Shown here in pieces: positions 23,500-35,689 of a stretch of DNA of 64,000 bases (positions are counted from its first letter, which is position 1; each line of letters opens with the position of its first letter). The DNA is from Cycas panzhihuaensis. Its lineage: Eukaryota > Cycadophyta. The notes beneath the pieces were generated by a model. It saw only the letters and a program-made list of their open reading frames with translations, did not search any database and was not told where the DNA came from. The stretch is taken from contig CM041465.1 in the NCBI GenBank assembly GCA_023213395.1, forward strand, positions 233,127,741 to 233,191,740, written 5' to 3'. The position numbers and the translations under genes were made by a program.

Positions 23500-24400
23500 C
23501 TCAATTATAGCATTAGAGACTTGAGCACATGAGTAAGAGAGGATTAAGGTGATGAATTGTAAGTTACTTCCTAACTTACAGGTTTTAGATTTGATATTTT
23601 GTAAACATTGTGTTTTTGGAAAGCATTGTAGACATAGATTTAAAGTAGGGAGTCACACTAGTAAAGGTGTTCTGGATTATATACATTCAGATGTGTGGGG
23701 ACTAGCCCCTACAATATCTTATAGAGGATCATTATACTTTGTCATATTTATAGATGATTACTCCTGAAAGGAATGGGTCTATTTTTTGAAAAGGAAATCT
23801 AAAGTTTTTGATATGTTTAAGCAGTTCAAGGCTCTAGTTGAGAAGGGCACTAGCATGTTAATCGAATGTTTAAGAATTGACAATGAAAGTAAGTTCAACT
23901 CTTTGGAGTTTGAGAACTATTACAGAGAAGTTGGGATTGAAAGACATAAGACTACTAACTATACTCTGCAGTAGAATGACACAGTTGAGCATATGAACAT
24001 GACACTCTTGGAAAGAGTGAGAAGCATATTGAGTAATGTAGGAATAGAATAGGGCTTATAGGTAGAAGCTATTCAGATAGCTTATTATTTACTAAATAGG
24101 TCACTATCACTTATAATAGACTATAAGATTCCTGAAGAGGTATGGTCTAGACATCCATGTGACTATTCAAATTTGAAAGTTTTTGGTTATAATGCTTATG
24201 CCTTGACTAATAAAAGTCAACATTCAAAGTTAGACCCAAAATCTAAGAGATGTATTTTTATTAATTATGGTGATAGAGATAGTGTAAAGGGATACAAGTT
24301 GTGGGATCCTACTTTCTATAAAATCACTATTAACAAAGATGTTATGTTTTATAAATCTCCTTTTCTAAAATTAGATAGTATAGAAGTTGAAGTGAAATAG
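23500..24400 (+). pseudogene. Copia-B unit 1 integrase
   Basis: The zinc-binding region (HMS-RGL ... FCKHCVFGKHCRHRF) is followed by the catalytic core: YIHSDVWG (first Asp), LRIDNESKFNSLEF (second Asp) and VEHMNMTLLERV (Glu). The C-terminal block LKVFGYNAYALTNKSQHSKL ... CIFINYGDRDSVKGYKLWDP follows. This arrangement and wording are close to Tnt1-type integrase. Stops occur near 23767, 23974, 24050 and 24398. All three catalytic acids survive in this unit. Confidence 0.9.
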
Positions 24401-24511
24401 GAGCAGAAAGTTGAACATCAACAGGTCAAGCTTGAGAGCCAACTATATTTGGAAATGAAAAAGTAGGAAGAGCTTTCTAAAGATGAATCTGTAGTAAATT
24501 TATAGGAGTAT

Positions 24512-26170
24512 GTGGATACTCTTCTACCAATTATTAGAAGATCTATAGAAGTTAGTCATCCATATGATAGGTACAAGCCTTCTATTTTTATTGCTTTGGT
24601 TTCTAATGATGGTGAGCCTACACACTATCAAGAAGTAGTAGATGATATTCATAGTGAGAAGTGGAAGAGGGCTATGCAAGAAGAGATAGATGCTTTGAAG
24701 AAAATAATTCATGGGACATGGTAGAACTTCTACAGGGTGAGAAGACTATTGATTGTAGGTGGGTTTTCAAAAAGAAAATAGATGTTAATGGAAAGGTTGA
24801 TAAATACAGGGTAAGACTGGTGGCTAAAGGCTTTACACAGAAAGTAGGTATTGATTTTCATGATATCGTTTTACCAGTTGTTAAACTTATTTCAATTTAG
24901 GTTCTATTAGCATTGGTAGCTTCTTTTGATTTGTAGTTGGAGTAGTTAAATGTAAAAATAACCTTTCTGCATGGATATTTAGTTAAGAAGATCTATATAG
25001 ATCAGCCATAAGGGTTTATATAAGATAGTAAAAAAAGACTTATTTATAGGATGAGAAAATCATTGCATGGCTTAAAGCAATCACTCTGGTAATGGTATAG
25101 GAAGTTTGATGCTTTCATAGAGAGAGAAAATTTTAAAAGAAGTGAGTATGATCATTGTGTTTATCTTAAATTCTTAGACAATGGCTTATTCATTATCTTG
25201 ATATAGTATATTAATGACATGCTAGTTGCAAGTATGAGTATGGTAGAAATCAATAAGTTAAAGGCTCAATTAGCTAGGACTTTTGATATGAAAGATCTAG
25301 GAGCTGTAAAATAAATCTTAAGCATGGAGATATATAGAGATAGAAAAAATGGTAATCTATGGTTATCACAGTAGAAATATGTGTAGAAGGTTCTAACCAG
25401 ATTTAGTATGGTAAATGTGAAACTTGTTGGTATCCCATTGGCTTACCATTTCAAGCTTTCTTCGAGTATAAGTCTTAATAGTGAAAAAGAAAAGGATTAT
25501 ATGTCTCATATACCTTATTCCAGTGTAGTAGAAAGTTTGATGTATGCCATGGTATATACAAGATATGACATTTCACATGTAATCAATGTAGTTAGCAAGT
25601 TTATAGAAAATCTAGGAAAGAAACATTAGGCAGTAATAAAATGGATGCTTTAGTATTTGAGAAGCACAAGTGACTATTATGTCACCTTTGGTGGTATAGG
25701 TAATCAATTCTATAGATATATTAATTTAGAATTTGTAAGAGTTTTAGATAATAAAAGATCTACTTTGGTTATGTGTTTACTCTTACAAATGGTCTGGTTA
25801 GTTGGATGTTAAAATTATAGAGCATAATTGTATTATTGACTAGAAAAGTAGAATATATTATCATAGTACATGCTTGTAAGGAAGCAATATAGTTGTAGGG
25901 TCTATTCGTTGAGCTTGGAAGGAAACATAAACATGTAAAGGTATTTTGTGACAGTAAAAGTTCCATTTACTTAACAAAGAATATAACTTATCATAGTAGA
26001 ATAAAGTATATTGCTCTTAAGTACCATTTTATTAGATAGGTCATGGAAGTAGGTGGAGTGGCATTTGAGAAGGTTAACACAAAATAGAATTATGTTGACA
26101 TGTTCATAAAACTAGTACTACTAAAGAAGTTTAAATAGTATTTGACTTCTCTTAATTTACAAAAAATGTA
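24512..26170 (+). pseudogene. Copia-B unit 1 reverse transcriptase and RNase H
   Basis: RT blocks are EPTHYQEVVDDIHSEKWKRAM, CRWVFKKKIDVNGKVDKYRV, QLNVK-like (first Asp now Asn), HGLKQ and YINDMLV (normally YVDDMLV, so the second catalytic Asp pair is damaged). RNase H begins near 25636 and ends in a degraded DMF-K block near 26100-26130. Many in-frame TAG and TAA codons are present. Two of them, in LE-stop-L (about 24943) and VK-stop-ILSMEI (about 25313), are also found in units 2 and 3. Confidence 0.88.
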
Positions 26171-26208
26171 ATGAATGGTCTAAGAAAGGTATCATGTAAA
26201 TTGTTGTT

Positions 26209-26219
26209 AAGGTGGAGAT
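26209..26219 (+). other. Polypurine tract of copia-B unit 1
   Basis: The run aaggtggagat sits directly before LTR 2. The same run precedes LTR 3 (30841-30851) and LTR 4 (43074-43083). Confidence 0.85.
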
Positions 26220-26873
26220 TATTAGATAATATGACAATAATATTTTAGAGGTAAAATTTTAATAGGTTAGTAACACAGTTTCCCTCCTAAACTTTCGCAG
26301 GGGGCTCTAAGGGGATAAAAGCCCCCGTTGCTCGAGAGGTGCAGGGGAGCTAGAACCACCCTCGTAAATGGGGATTTAGGGGTGGTAGCTCTTGACCTAA
26401 AATACTAGCACTATAAAACATACTAAATTATGAAAACAATCAAGGTCATTTATTAAAAATACCCCAAATTTGATGGTCAAGATTTGTGCCTTGTATGACT
26501 CTCTCATATAGCCAAATTTAGGGTGTTTCTTCATTGTGTTGATGGTATTCAATGTATTACATATACTGTATTGAGTAGAGATAGCTAATTATTTTTACTA
26601 TAAGCATTCCACTATAGATTATATATATTTCTTCATTCTTGGATAATAAAAGTCAATACATTTACTGTGTGGTTGTTTCTTAGTATACAACTAGGGTTTT
26701 ACTACGTTATATCTAGTGTATATGTGATGTTTTAACTTTCTAATTTATTTATTATATTATCTCTAGTTTAAGAACTTGCATGTTAACTTTTAAGTTTAAT
26801 TCTTGTAACTAGTTGCAAAATAGTTTAGATCTTAGTGATAGTTTCTAGTTATTAGGACCTAGTTTTCTCAACA
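26220..26873 (+). repeat. Copia-B LTR 2 (654 bp), shared by units 1 and 2
   Basis: It starts tattagataatatgacaata and ends tctcaaca. It is followed by AG and the primer site, now tagtatgagctacc (26876 on). Being both 3' LTR of unit 1 and 5' LTR of unit 2, it shows that the units are fused and not separately inserted. No target duplication is seen at either side. Confidence 0.9.
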
Positions 26874-26911
26874 AGTAGTATGAGCTACCTTTATTTTTAT
26901 AGTGAGTTTAT

Positions 26912-28200
26912 GAAGGTTTTGGTATCAGCATTTTCTACACCAAATGGTAAAACTGGCGAATGTAAAGTTCGAGGTGGAGAAATTCAATGGCAAAAATAAC
27001 TTTAAGTTATGGACGCTGAAAGTATATGATGTTCTGGTATAACATGGATTGTATAAAACTCTAGAAGGCAAATCGAAGAAACTCGCAGGGATAGATAATG
27101 ACGAATGAGATGATTTGGATAAAAAGGCTCTTAGCACAATATGATTGTACTTGACAAACAAAGTTCTATTTAACATCGCAAAGGGAGAAGATAGTATCAG
27201 GTTTATCGACTCGATTGGAAGGCTTGTACATGACCAAATGAGTGACAAATCGAATCTATTTGAAGAGGTAGTTGTACTTATTATAGATAAAGAAAGGTAT
27301 AAATATTCCTGATCATTTAAATATTTTCAATACTCTTATTTGTCAATTGGCTAGTATTGATGTCAAGATTAAGGATGAGAACAAGGATGTTACCTTGTTA
27401 TGTTCATTACCAAAATCTTGAGATAATATTGTCACCTCAACTAGTTTTAACACTATAGATGAATTAGACTATGATTTTATTGTAAGTGCTTTGCTGACAG
27501 AAGAGGTAAGGAGGAAGTCTAGTCTTGAAACCTCCATACTATAAGTTATGACAATAAGGGGCAAAATTATTGAGAGAAGATAAAGCTCCAGGGATACATT
27601 GAGGTCAAAATTAAAAGGCAAGAAGAGTAAGATTAGATATTGATACAACAATAAGATAAGTCACCTCAAGAAGGATTGCTATAAAAGGAAGGAGTTCTAA
27701 AAGAAGGAAGATCTTGCTAAGGAGGCTAATCAAGTGGAGTCGATCAAGGTACAGATGATGATGTCTTGGTTGCTTATAATATTTTTCATTATCATCATGA
27801 TTGGTTATTAGATTCAAGTGCTCCAGACCATGTATCTACATAAGAGTTGGTTTTCATCATACCAACCTCTTGATGGTAGTGATGTGCTTATGGAAAATGA
27901 AGTTTCGTATAAGACAATGAGCATTTCTAGCATCAGAATTAAAATATTTGATGGTGTAGTGAGAATATTAACTAAAGTTAGACATATACCTAATCTAAAA
28001 AAGAATTTTCTTTCCTTAGGTGAACTAGATTCTAGCAGTTATAAGTACGTAGGTTATGAAGGAGTCTTAAAGGTATCAAGGGATACCTTCTTTGTTATGA
28101 AAGCCTTAAGGAAAGGAAACCTTTACATTTTGGTGGGAAGTATAGATGTCAGCCATATAGCTACAATATCAAAGATTGTAGAAGATCTAGTTCAATTATG
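26912..28200 (+). pseudogene. gag: Copia-B unit 2 gag and protease
   Basis: It is co-linear with unit 1. The gag N-terminus (VEKFNGKNNFKLWTLKVYDVL) lies at 26970-27040. The knuckle near 27640 is degraded, with its first two Cys replaced by Tyr, while HLKKDCYK survives. The protease motif near 27803 reads WLLDSSAPDHV, so the Gly of the D-T/S-G triad is replaced. It continues into an open 127-codon stretch at 27818-28201, ending with IATISKIVEDLVQL. The longest open frame begins past the active site, so it is not a real start. Confidence 0.86.
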
Positions 28201-29055
28201 ACATCAAAGACTTAGGCACATGAGTGAGAGAGGACTTAAGATATTGATAAACCATAAGTTGCTTCCTAACTTGTAGCTTTCATATTTGACTTTTTGTAAA
28301 TATTATGTTTTTAGAAAGAAGTGTAAACTCAAGTTTAAAGTAGGGAGTCATACTAATAAAGATGTACTTTATCATATTTATAGATGATTATTCTAGAAAT
28401 ATATGGGTCTATTTTTTGAAAAGGAAATATGAAGTTTTGAGTGTGTTTCAACAATTCAAGACTCTAGTTAAGAAGAGTACTAACAAGTCAATCAAATATT
28501 TAAGAACTAATAATTGAGGTAAGTTCAACTCCTTGGAGTTTGAGAACTATTGCAGAGAAGTTGGAATCGAAAGGTATAAGACCACTTGCTATACTCTATA
28601 GCAGTATGACATAATTGAGCACATGAATAGGACATTCTTGGAAAGAGCAAGAAGTATGCTGAGTAATGCAAGAATAAAGTAGGGCTTATAGGTAGAAGAA
28701 ATTCAAACAACTTGTTATTTATTAAACAGGTCACCATCACTTGCAATAGATTGTAATATTCTTGAAGAGATATGGACTGTACATCTATGTGACTATTTAA
28801 ATTTGAAAGTTTTTGGTTATGATGCTTATGCCTTCACTAATAAAAGTCAACGTTTAAAATTAGACCCAAAATCTAAGACATGTATCTTTGTTAGTTATGG
28901 TGATAGAGATGGTGTGAAGGGATACATGTTGTGGGATCCTACTACCCATAAAATCACTATTAATAGAGATATTATATTTGATGAATCTTCCTTTTTAAAA
29001 TTAGACAATGTAGAAGTTAAAGTACATCATGAGAAGAAAGCTAAACATCAATAGG
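28200..29055 (+). pseudogene. Copia-B unit 2 integrase with catalytic deletion
   Basis: Compared with units 1 and 3, about 65-70 bp are missing at 28365. The segment coding for YIHSDVWGPTPT and the following residues is gone, so the first catalytic Asp is lost. The rest follows the family: LRTNN (second Asp now Asn), IIEHMNRTFLERAR (Glu kept), then an open stretch 28803-29054 with LKVFGYDAYAFTNKSQRLKL and FVSYGDRDGVKGYMLWDP. It cannot be active. Confidence 0.88.
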
Positions 29056-29214
29056 TCAATCTTGAAACCTAGCCATCTTTAGAAATAGAAAAGTAGGAAG
29101 AGCTTTCTAAAGATAAATCTACAACATATTTACAAGAGTATATGGATATTCCTCCACCAACTATTGGAAAATCTATATGAGTCAGTCATCCACCTAATAT
29201 GTACATCCCTTATG

Positions 29215-30803
29215 TTTCTATTGCTTTTGTTTCTAATGATGGTGAGCCTATATGCTATCAAGAAGCAGTAAATATTATCCATGGTGAGAAGTAGGAGAGA
29301 GCAATGTAAGAATAGATAGATGCTTTAAAGAAAAATAATTCATGGGACTTGGTAGAACTTCTACATGGTAGGAAGATTGTTGGTTACAAGTGGGTTTTCA
29401 AGAAGAAAATAGATGTTCATGGAAAGGTTGACAAATATAGGGCAAGATTGGTGGCTAAAGGCTTTGCACAAAAAATAGGTATTAATTTTTATGAGATCTT
29501 TTTATTAGTTGTTAAACTTGTTTCAATTTAGGTTTTGTTATCATTGGTAGCTTCTCTTACTTTGGATTTAGAGTAGTTAGATTTAAAAATAGATTTATTA
29601 CATGGAGATTTAGATAAAGATATCTATATTGATTGGCTAGAAGGGTTTGTACAAGATGGCAGGAAAAGACTTGTTTACAGGCTTAAGAAATCGTTGTATG
29701 GCTTGAAGCAATCACCCAAGAAATGGTACAGGAAGTTTGATGCCTTCATGGAAAGATAAAATTTTAAAAGAAGTAAGTATAATCATTGTGTTTACTTTAA
29801 ATTCTTAGACAATAACTTATTCATTATCTTGGTATTGTATATTGATGACATGCTAGTTACAAGCAAAAGTATAGTATAAATCAACAAGTTAAAGGCTCAA
29901 TTGGATAAGACTTTTGATATGAAGGATCTAGGATCTATAAAATAAATCTTAGGTATGGAGATATATAGAAATAGGAAAAATGGTAAGCTATGGTTATCAC
30001 AGTAGAAATATATGGAGAAGGTATTAACCAGATTTGGTATGACAAATGTAAAACTAGTAAGTATCTCGTTGGCTTCCTATTTCAAACTTTCTTCAAGTAT
30101 GAATCCTAATAGTAAAGAAGAAAAAGATTATATGTCTCCTGTACCTTATACCAGTGTAGTAAGAAGTTTGATGTATGCCATAGTATATATAAGATCTAAC
30201 ATTTCATATGCAGTCAATGTAGTTAGTAGGTTTATGGTAAATCTAAGAAAGGAACATTGGGCAACAGTGAAATGGGTGCTTCAGTATTTAAGGGGCACAA
30301 GTGACTATTGCATCACCTTTAGTGGTACAGGTAATCAAATTTGTAGATATGTTGATTTAGACTTTCTAAGAGAATTAGATAAGAGAAGGTCTACTTTGGG
30401 TTATGTATTTACTCTTACAAATGGTCTAGTTAGTTGGATGTCAAAATTACAAAGTACAATTATATTATTAACTATAAAAGTAAAATATATTACTATAGAA
30501 CATACTTATAAGGAAGTAATCTAGTTGTAGGGTTTATCGGTTTAGGTTGGAAGAAAATAGGAAATGGTAAAGGTATATTATAATAGTCAAAGTGCTATTT
30601 ACTTAGTAAAAAATCTAGTTTATCATAGTAGAATAAAGTATATTACTTTTAAGTATCAGTTTGTTAGACAGGTTATGGAGGCAAGTGGAGTGGCACTTGA
30701 GAAGGTTAATATAAAACATAATTATGTTGACATGTTCACAAAACTAGTACTATTGGAGAAGTTCACATGGTACTTAACTTCTCTTAGTTTGTATAAAAGG
30801 TGA
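29215..30803 (+). pseudogene. Copia-B unit 2 reverse transcriptase and RNase H
   Basis: This unit has the best preserved Pol end. RT blocks are YKWVFKKKIDVHGKVDKYRA, LHGDLDKDIYID, KKSLYGLKQSP and LYIDDMLV (DD intact). The stretch 30012-30524 is open for 170 codons across the RT-RNase H join (YAVNVVSRFMVN ... WVLQYLRGTSDYCITFSG ... YVDLDFLRELDKRRSTLGYV). The RNase H Glu is lost (LTIKVKYIT, normally TEAEY). 30564-30803 holds the terminal VDMFTKLVLLEKF block. Shared stops (LE-stop-LD and IK-stop-ILGMEI) are present. Confidence 0.9.
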
Positions 30804-30851
30804 TAAATGGTCCAAGAAAGATATTAGGTAAATTGTTATCAAGGTGGAGAT

Positions 30852-31514
30852 TATTAGATAATATGATAATAATGTTTTAGAGATAAAAAATTTGACAGGT
30901 TAGTAGTGCAGTTTCTCCCCTAAACTTTCGTGGGGGGATTCAATGGGGGGCATGAGCTCCTCTTAGCTGGGGGGTGTGGGGGGAGCCAAACACCCCCTCC
31001 CCTCCCCCCAACTCCCACCTCACAAATAGGGATTTAAGAGCGATATCGCCCCCAACCCAAAAAGCTAGCATTGTGAAACATATTAAATTGTAAAAAGAAT
31101 AAGAGTTGTTCATTCAAAATATCTCAGATTTAATAGTTAAGATTTGTGCCTTGTATGACTCTCTCATATAGCCTGATTTAAGGTGTTTTTTCCATTATGT
31201 TAATGGTATTTGATGTATTGGATATACTCTATTAAGTAGAGGCAGCTAGTTTTTATTGCTATAAGTATTCTTTTATAGATTATGTACATTTCTCTATTCT
31301 TAGATAATAAAGATCGATATCTTTCTTCTTTGGATGTTTTCTTAGCACACTACTAGGTGTATATGTGATGCTTTGGCTTTTTAATTTATTTATTGTATTA
31401 TCTTTAGTTTAATAACTTACATGTTAAATTTCAATTTCAATTCTTGTAACTAGTTATAAAATAGTTTAGATCTTGGTGGTAGTTTTTTGTTATTGGTACT
31501 TAATTTTCTCAATA
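30852..31514 (+). repeat. Copia-B LTR 3 (663 bp), shared by units 2 and 3
   Basis: It starts tattagataatatgataata and ends tctcaata before a changed AA and the primer site tggtattagatcc (31517 on). The G/C block is expanded here, with G-runs of six at 30932, 30945, 30969 and 30978 followed by C-runs. Confidence 0.9.
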
Positions 31515-31554
31515 AATGGTATTAGATCCACCTTTATTTTTATAGCGAGTTTGT

Positions 31555-32822
31555 GAAGGTTTTGGTGTCAACTTTTTCTTCACCAAATGGAAAAACTGAC
31601 AAATGCAAAGTTTGAAGTGGAGAAATTTAATAGCAAGAATAACTTCAAGTTGTGGAAGCTGAAAACATATGATGTTCTAGTATAACAAAGATTGTATAAA
31701 ACTTTGGAAGGCAAATTGAAGAAACTCGCAGGGATAGACGATGATGAATGGGATGATCTAGATAAAAATGCTCTTAGTACAATATAGTTATGCTTGGCGG
31801 TCAAAGTTCTATTTAACATCGTAAGGGAGAAGATAACAATATGATTATAGACCAAATTAGTAATGAATTAAATTTACTTGAAGAGGCAATTGTACTTATT
31901 GTAGATAAAGATATAAAACTTCCTAATCATTTGATTGTTTTTAATACTCTTATTTGTTAGTTTGCTAGTATGAATGTCAAGATTGAGGATAAGGATAAGG
32001 CTCTTACCTTGTTATATTTATTATTGGAATCTTAGGATAATATTGTCACCTCAATTAGTTTTAGCACTATAGATGAATTAGACTATGATTCTATTATGAG
32101 TGCTTTACTAATGGAAGAGGTAAGGAGGAAGTCTAGTCTTAAAACCTCCACACCAAAAGCTATGGTAGTAAGGGGTAGAATGATTAAGAGAGAGAGGATA
32201 AAGCTCCGTGGACACATCGAGGTCAAAGTTAAAAGGCAAGAAGAATAAGCTTAGATGTTGGCACTGCAATAAGATAGGTCACCTTAAGAAGGATTGCTAC
32301 AAAATGAAGGAGTTTCAAAAAAAGGAAGATCCTACTAATGAGGCTAATTAGGTGGAGTTAAATCAAGGTACGGATGATAATATCTTAGTTGCTTATAATA
32401 TTTCCTATTATCATCATGATTAGTTATTGGATTCGAGTGCTTCACACCACATGTGTTCATACAAGAGTTAGTTTTCATTGTACCAACCTCTTGATAGTGG
32501 TGATGTACTTATGGGAAATAAAGTTTTCTATAAGACAGTATACATTGGTAGCATCAAAATTAAAATGTTCAATGGTATAGTGAGAATATTAACTGAAGTT
32601 AGACATGTACTTGATCTAAAAAGGAATTTGATTTTCTTGGGTGAACTAGATTCTGGTGGTTATAAATACATAGGTCATGAAGGAGTCTTGAATGTGTCAA
32701 AGGGTATCTTAGTTGTTATGAAAGCTTTAAAGAAAGGAAACCTTTACATTTTGGCAAAAAATACAGATGTTAGCCATGTAGCTATAACGTCAAAGACTAC
32801 AGGAGATCTAACTCAATTATGG
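31555..32822 (+). pseudogene. gag: Copia-B unit 3 gag and protease
   Basis: The N-terminal block (EVEKFN-KNNFKLWKLKTYDVL) is near 31610-31680. The CCHC zinc knuckle is complete in this unit at 32256-32297 (CWHCNKIGHLKKDC), the only intact one of the three. The protease motif near 32425 is preceded by a stop and reads LLDSSASHHM (Gly lost). The open frame 32478-32828 includes [29 protein letters not shown]. Frame changes separate the parts. Confidence 0.88.
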
Positions 32823-33720
32823 CATTAGAGACTTGGGAACATGAGTGAGAGAGGACTTAAGGTGCTAATGAACCATAAGTTGCTTCTTAACTTGTAGCTT
32901 TCAAATTTGACTTTTTAGAAATATTATGTTTTTAGAAAGTAGTATAAACTTAGGTTTAAAGCAAGAAGTCACACTGCTAAAAGTGTTCTAGATTATGTAC
33001 ATTCATATGTATGGGGACCAACCCCTACAATATCTTATGGAGGATCATTATGTTTTATCACACTTATACATAATTACTCTAAAAAGGTATAGGTTTATGT
33101 TTTGAAAAGGAAATCTGAAGTTTTCAGTGTGTTTAAGTAGTTCAAGGCTCTAGTTAAGAAAAACACTAGTAGGTCAATCAAATATTTAAGAACTAATAAT
33201 GGAGGTGAGTTTAACTCTTTAGAATTTGAGAACTATTATAGAGAAGTTGGGATAAAAAGGCATAAAACCACTAGCTATACTTTATAGCAGAATGAAATAG
33301 TTTAGTACATAAACATGACACTCTTGGAAAGAGTGAGAAGCATGTTGAGTAATGCAAGAGTGAAGTAGGGCTTATGGATAGAAGCTGTTCAAACAACTTA
33401 TTATTTGATAAATAGATCACCATCACTTACAATAGACTACAAGACTCCTAAAGAGGTATGGACTAGATATCCATGTGACTATTCAAATTTGAAAGTTTTT
33501 TATTATGATACTTATGTCTTGACTAACAAAAGTCAACATTCAAAATTAGACCTGAAATCTAAGAGATGCATCTTTGTTAGTTATGGTAATAGAGATGGTA
33601 TGGAGGGATATATGTTGTGGGATCTTATTGCCTACAAAATTACTATTAATAGAGATGTTGTATTTGGTGAATCTCCTTTTCTAAAATTAGACAGTGTAGA
33701 AGTTGAAGTGAAAGAGGAGT
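32820..33720 (+). pseudogene. Copia-B unit 3 integrase
   Basis: The core has YVHSYVWGP at about 32994-33020, where the first catalytic Asp is Tyr. LRTNNGGEFNSLEF has the second Asp as Asn. The region of the Glu reads IV-YINMTLLERV with a stop. All three catalytic positions are therefore changed. The C-terminal part is open at 33405-33722 (MINRSPSLTIDYKTPKEVWTR ... FVSYGNRDGMEGYMLWD ... DSVEVEVKEE). Confidence 0.88.
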
Positions 33721-33884
33721 AGAAAGTTAAACATTAATAGGTCAAGCTTGAGACCCAACTATTTTTGGAAATGGAAAAGTAAGAAGAGATTTCTGAAGAT
33801 GAATTTGTAGTAAATTTATAGAAGTATGTGGACACTTCTCTACCAATCATTAGAATATCTAGATGAGTCAGTTGTCCACCTGAT

Positions 33885-34884
33885 ATGTACTACCCTTCTA
33901 TTTCTATAACTTTAGTTTTTAATGATTATGAGCCTACATACTATCAGGAAGTAGTAGATGATATCCATAGTGAGAAGTGGAAGACGACTATGCAGGAAGA
34001 GATAGATGCTTTAAAGAAAAGTAATTCATGGGACTTGGTAAAACTTTCATATGGCTGGAAGATTATTGGTTGCAGGTGGATTTTCAAGAAGAAAATAGAT
34101 GTTAATGAAAAGGTTGACAAATATAGGGCAAGACTAGTGGCTAAAGGCTTTACATAGAAAGCAGATATTGATTTTTATAAGATCTTTTTATGAGTTATTA
34201 AACTTGTTTCAATTCGGGTTTCTACTAGTATTGGTAGCTTCTTTTAATTTAGAGTTGGAGTAGTTAGATATAAAAATAAGTTTTCTACATGGAGATTCAG
34301 ATGGGGAGATCTATATAGATCAGTCAGAAGTATTTGTATAGGATGGCAGGAAAAGACTTATTTACAAGCTCAAGAAATCATTATATGGCCTAAAGTAATC
34401 ACCCAAGCAATGGTACAAGAACTTTGATGCCTTCATGGAAATCCAAATTTTCAAAAGAAGTGCGTATAATCATTGTGTCTACTTTAAATTCTTGGATAAT
34501 GGCTTATTCATTATCTTGGTATTATATGTCGATGACATGCTAGTTGCAAGCAAGAGTATGTTAGAAATCAACAAGTTAAAAGCTTAATTAACTAGGACTT
34601 TTAATATGAAAGATCTAGGAGCTAAAAAATAAATCTTAGGCATGGAGATACATAGAGATAGGAAAAATGGTAAGCTATGGTTATCACAACAGAAATATAT
34701 GGAAAAGGTGCTAACCAAATTTGGTATGGCAAATGTGAAACCACTTAGTATTCTATTATCTTCTTATTTCAAGCTTTCTTCGAGTATAAGTCCTAGTAGT
34801 GAAGAAGAAAAGAATTATATGTCTCATGTACCTTATACCAGTGCAGTAGAAAGTTTGATGTATACCATGGTATGTACAAGACCT
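33885..34884 (+). pseudogene. Copia-B unit 3 reverse transcriptase, 5' part before copia A2
   Basis: The open stretch 33885-34157 reads ISITLVFNDYEPTYYQE ... CRWIFKKKIDVNEKVDKYRA. It is followed by a stop-rich part with LHGDSDGEIYID and LVLYVDDMLVASKSM (YVDD intact). The stretch 34642-34887 ends in a VPYTSAVESLMYTMVCTRP block. The frame is cut at 34884 by copia A2 and resumes at 42425 in the same Pol context, after the gacct duplication. Confidence 0.92.
34880..34884. repeat. Target-site duplication of copia A2, left copy
   Basis: The sequence gacct at 34880-34884 is repeated exactly at 42425-42429. This is the 5-bp duplication made by integrase. Confidence 0.93.
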
Positions 34885-35196
34885 TAAAGGAAGGATGGAT
34901 CTAGGGAATAAATCAGGTACATACATACAATGGAAATAGAGAATGAAATAGAGATGAAACAAGATATAAGAGCAAAGTTTAGAGGTGAAAATATATAATA
35001 ACTCCCTCCTTGAGATTTTACCTTTTATTATTGAGGGTGAGCATTAGGGTTAGGATTTTTCCATCTAATGACATGAATCCAAAGTTACATCTAAATACAC
35101 ATAAAGTATATTTCACTAAGAGACTAATGCTAATAATATATCATAAGGTCACTTAATTAATCTACATAAATAACCTTGATATATTAACCTCTTTTA
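34885..35196 (-). repeat. A2 3' LTR (312 bp)
   Basis: On the plus map it begins taaaggaaggatggatc (original tgaaag) and ends cctctttta. It aligns end to end with 42113-42424 and with the A1 LTR. The polypurine tract (minus strand, aagggaggga) is at about 35197-35208. Confidence 0.94.
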
Positions 35197-35689
35197 ATCC
35201 CTCCCTTAATGGTGGAAGGTTATTTTAAGAAATTCTATTCTATGAGGTCTTCATTTGAGCCTCCTTATTACATTGAAATTCTAAATGATACTTTTGTGGA
35301 AAAACCCTCATGGAAAATAAAAACCTATGGACCTTTTAAGATCTATAGCCCATTTTATAAATCAAAATAGCTAAGGTGGCTCTTTGATGTAGCTTGATAG
35401 CCAAGTAGCTTAAATATATAACTTGATCTGCTGAGTCTCCATATACTGTTTGGTTATCCTTATTCCCTTTTAGGTTTTCATAGGTTTTGATTTTCTAAAA
35501 CTAGTACAACCCTTATCCTTCTGTGCCCACATGGGATTTTCACAAATAGGATAGAGAAAAGACTTACTCTTATTCTTATGTGCTTACAAGGGATTTTCAT
35601 GAATAGAATAGAGTATGATAATCCTATTACCATCTTCTTTCATTAGTCAAAGATGGAGGCCCTAAGGCTGAGTTGCCTTTAGAACTGTT

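Noticed and set aside
26881-27248. The 107-codon minus frame in copia-B unit 2 gag as an antisense gene
   Set aside because: A similar minus frame appears in unit 3 (31580-31855), but it mirrors conserved gag coding. No independent motif supports it.
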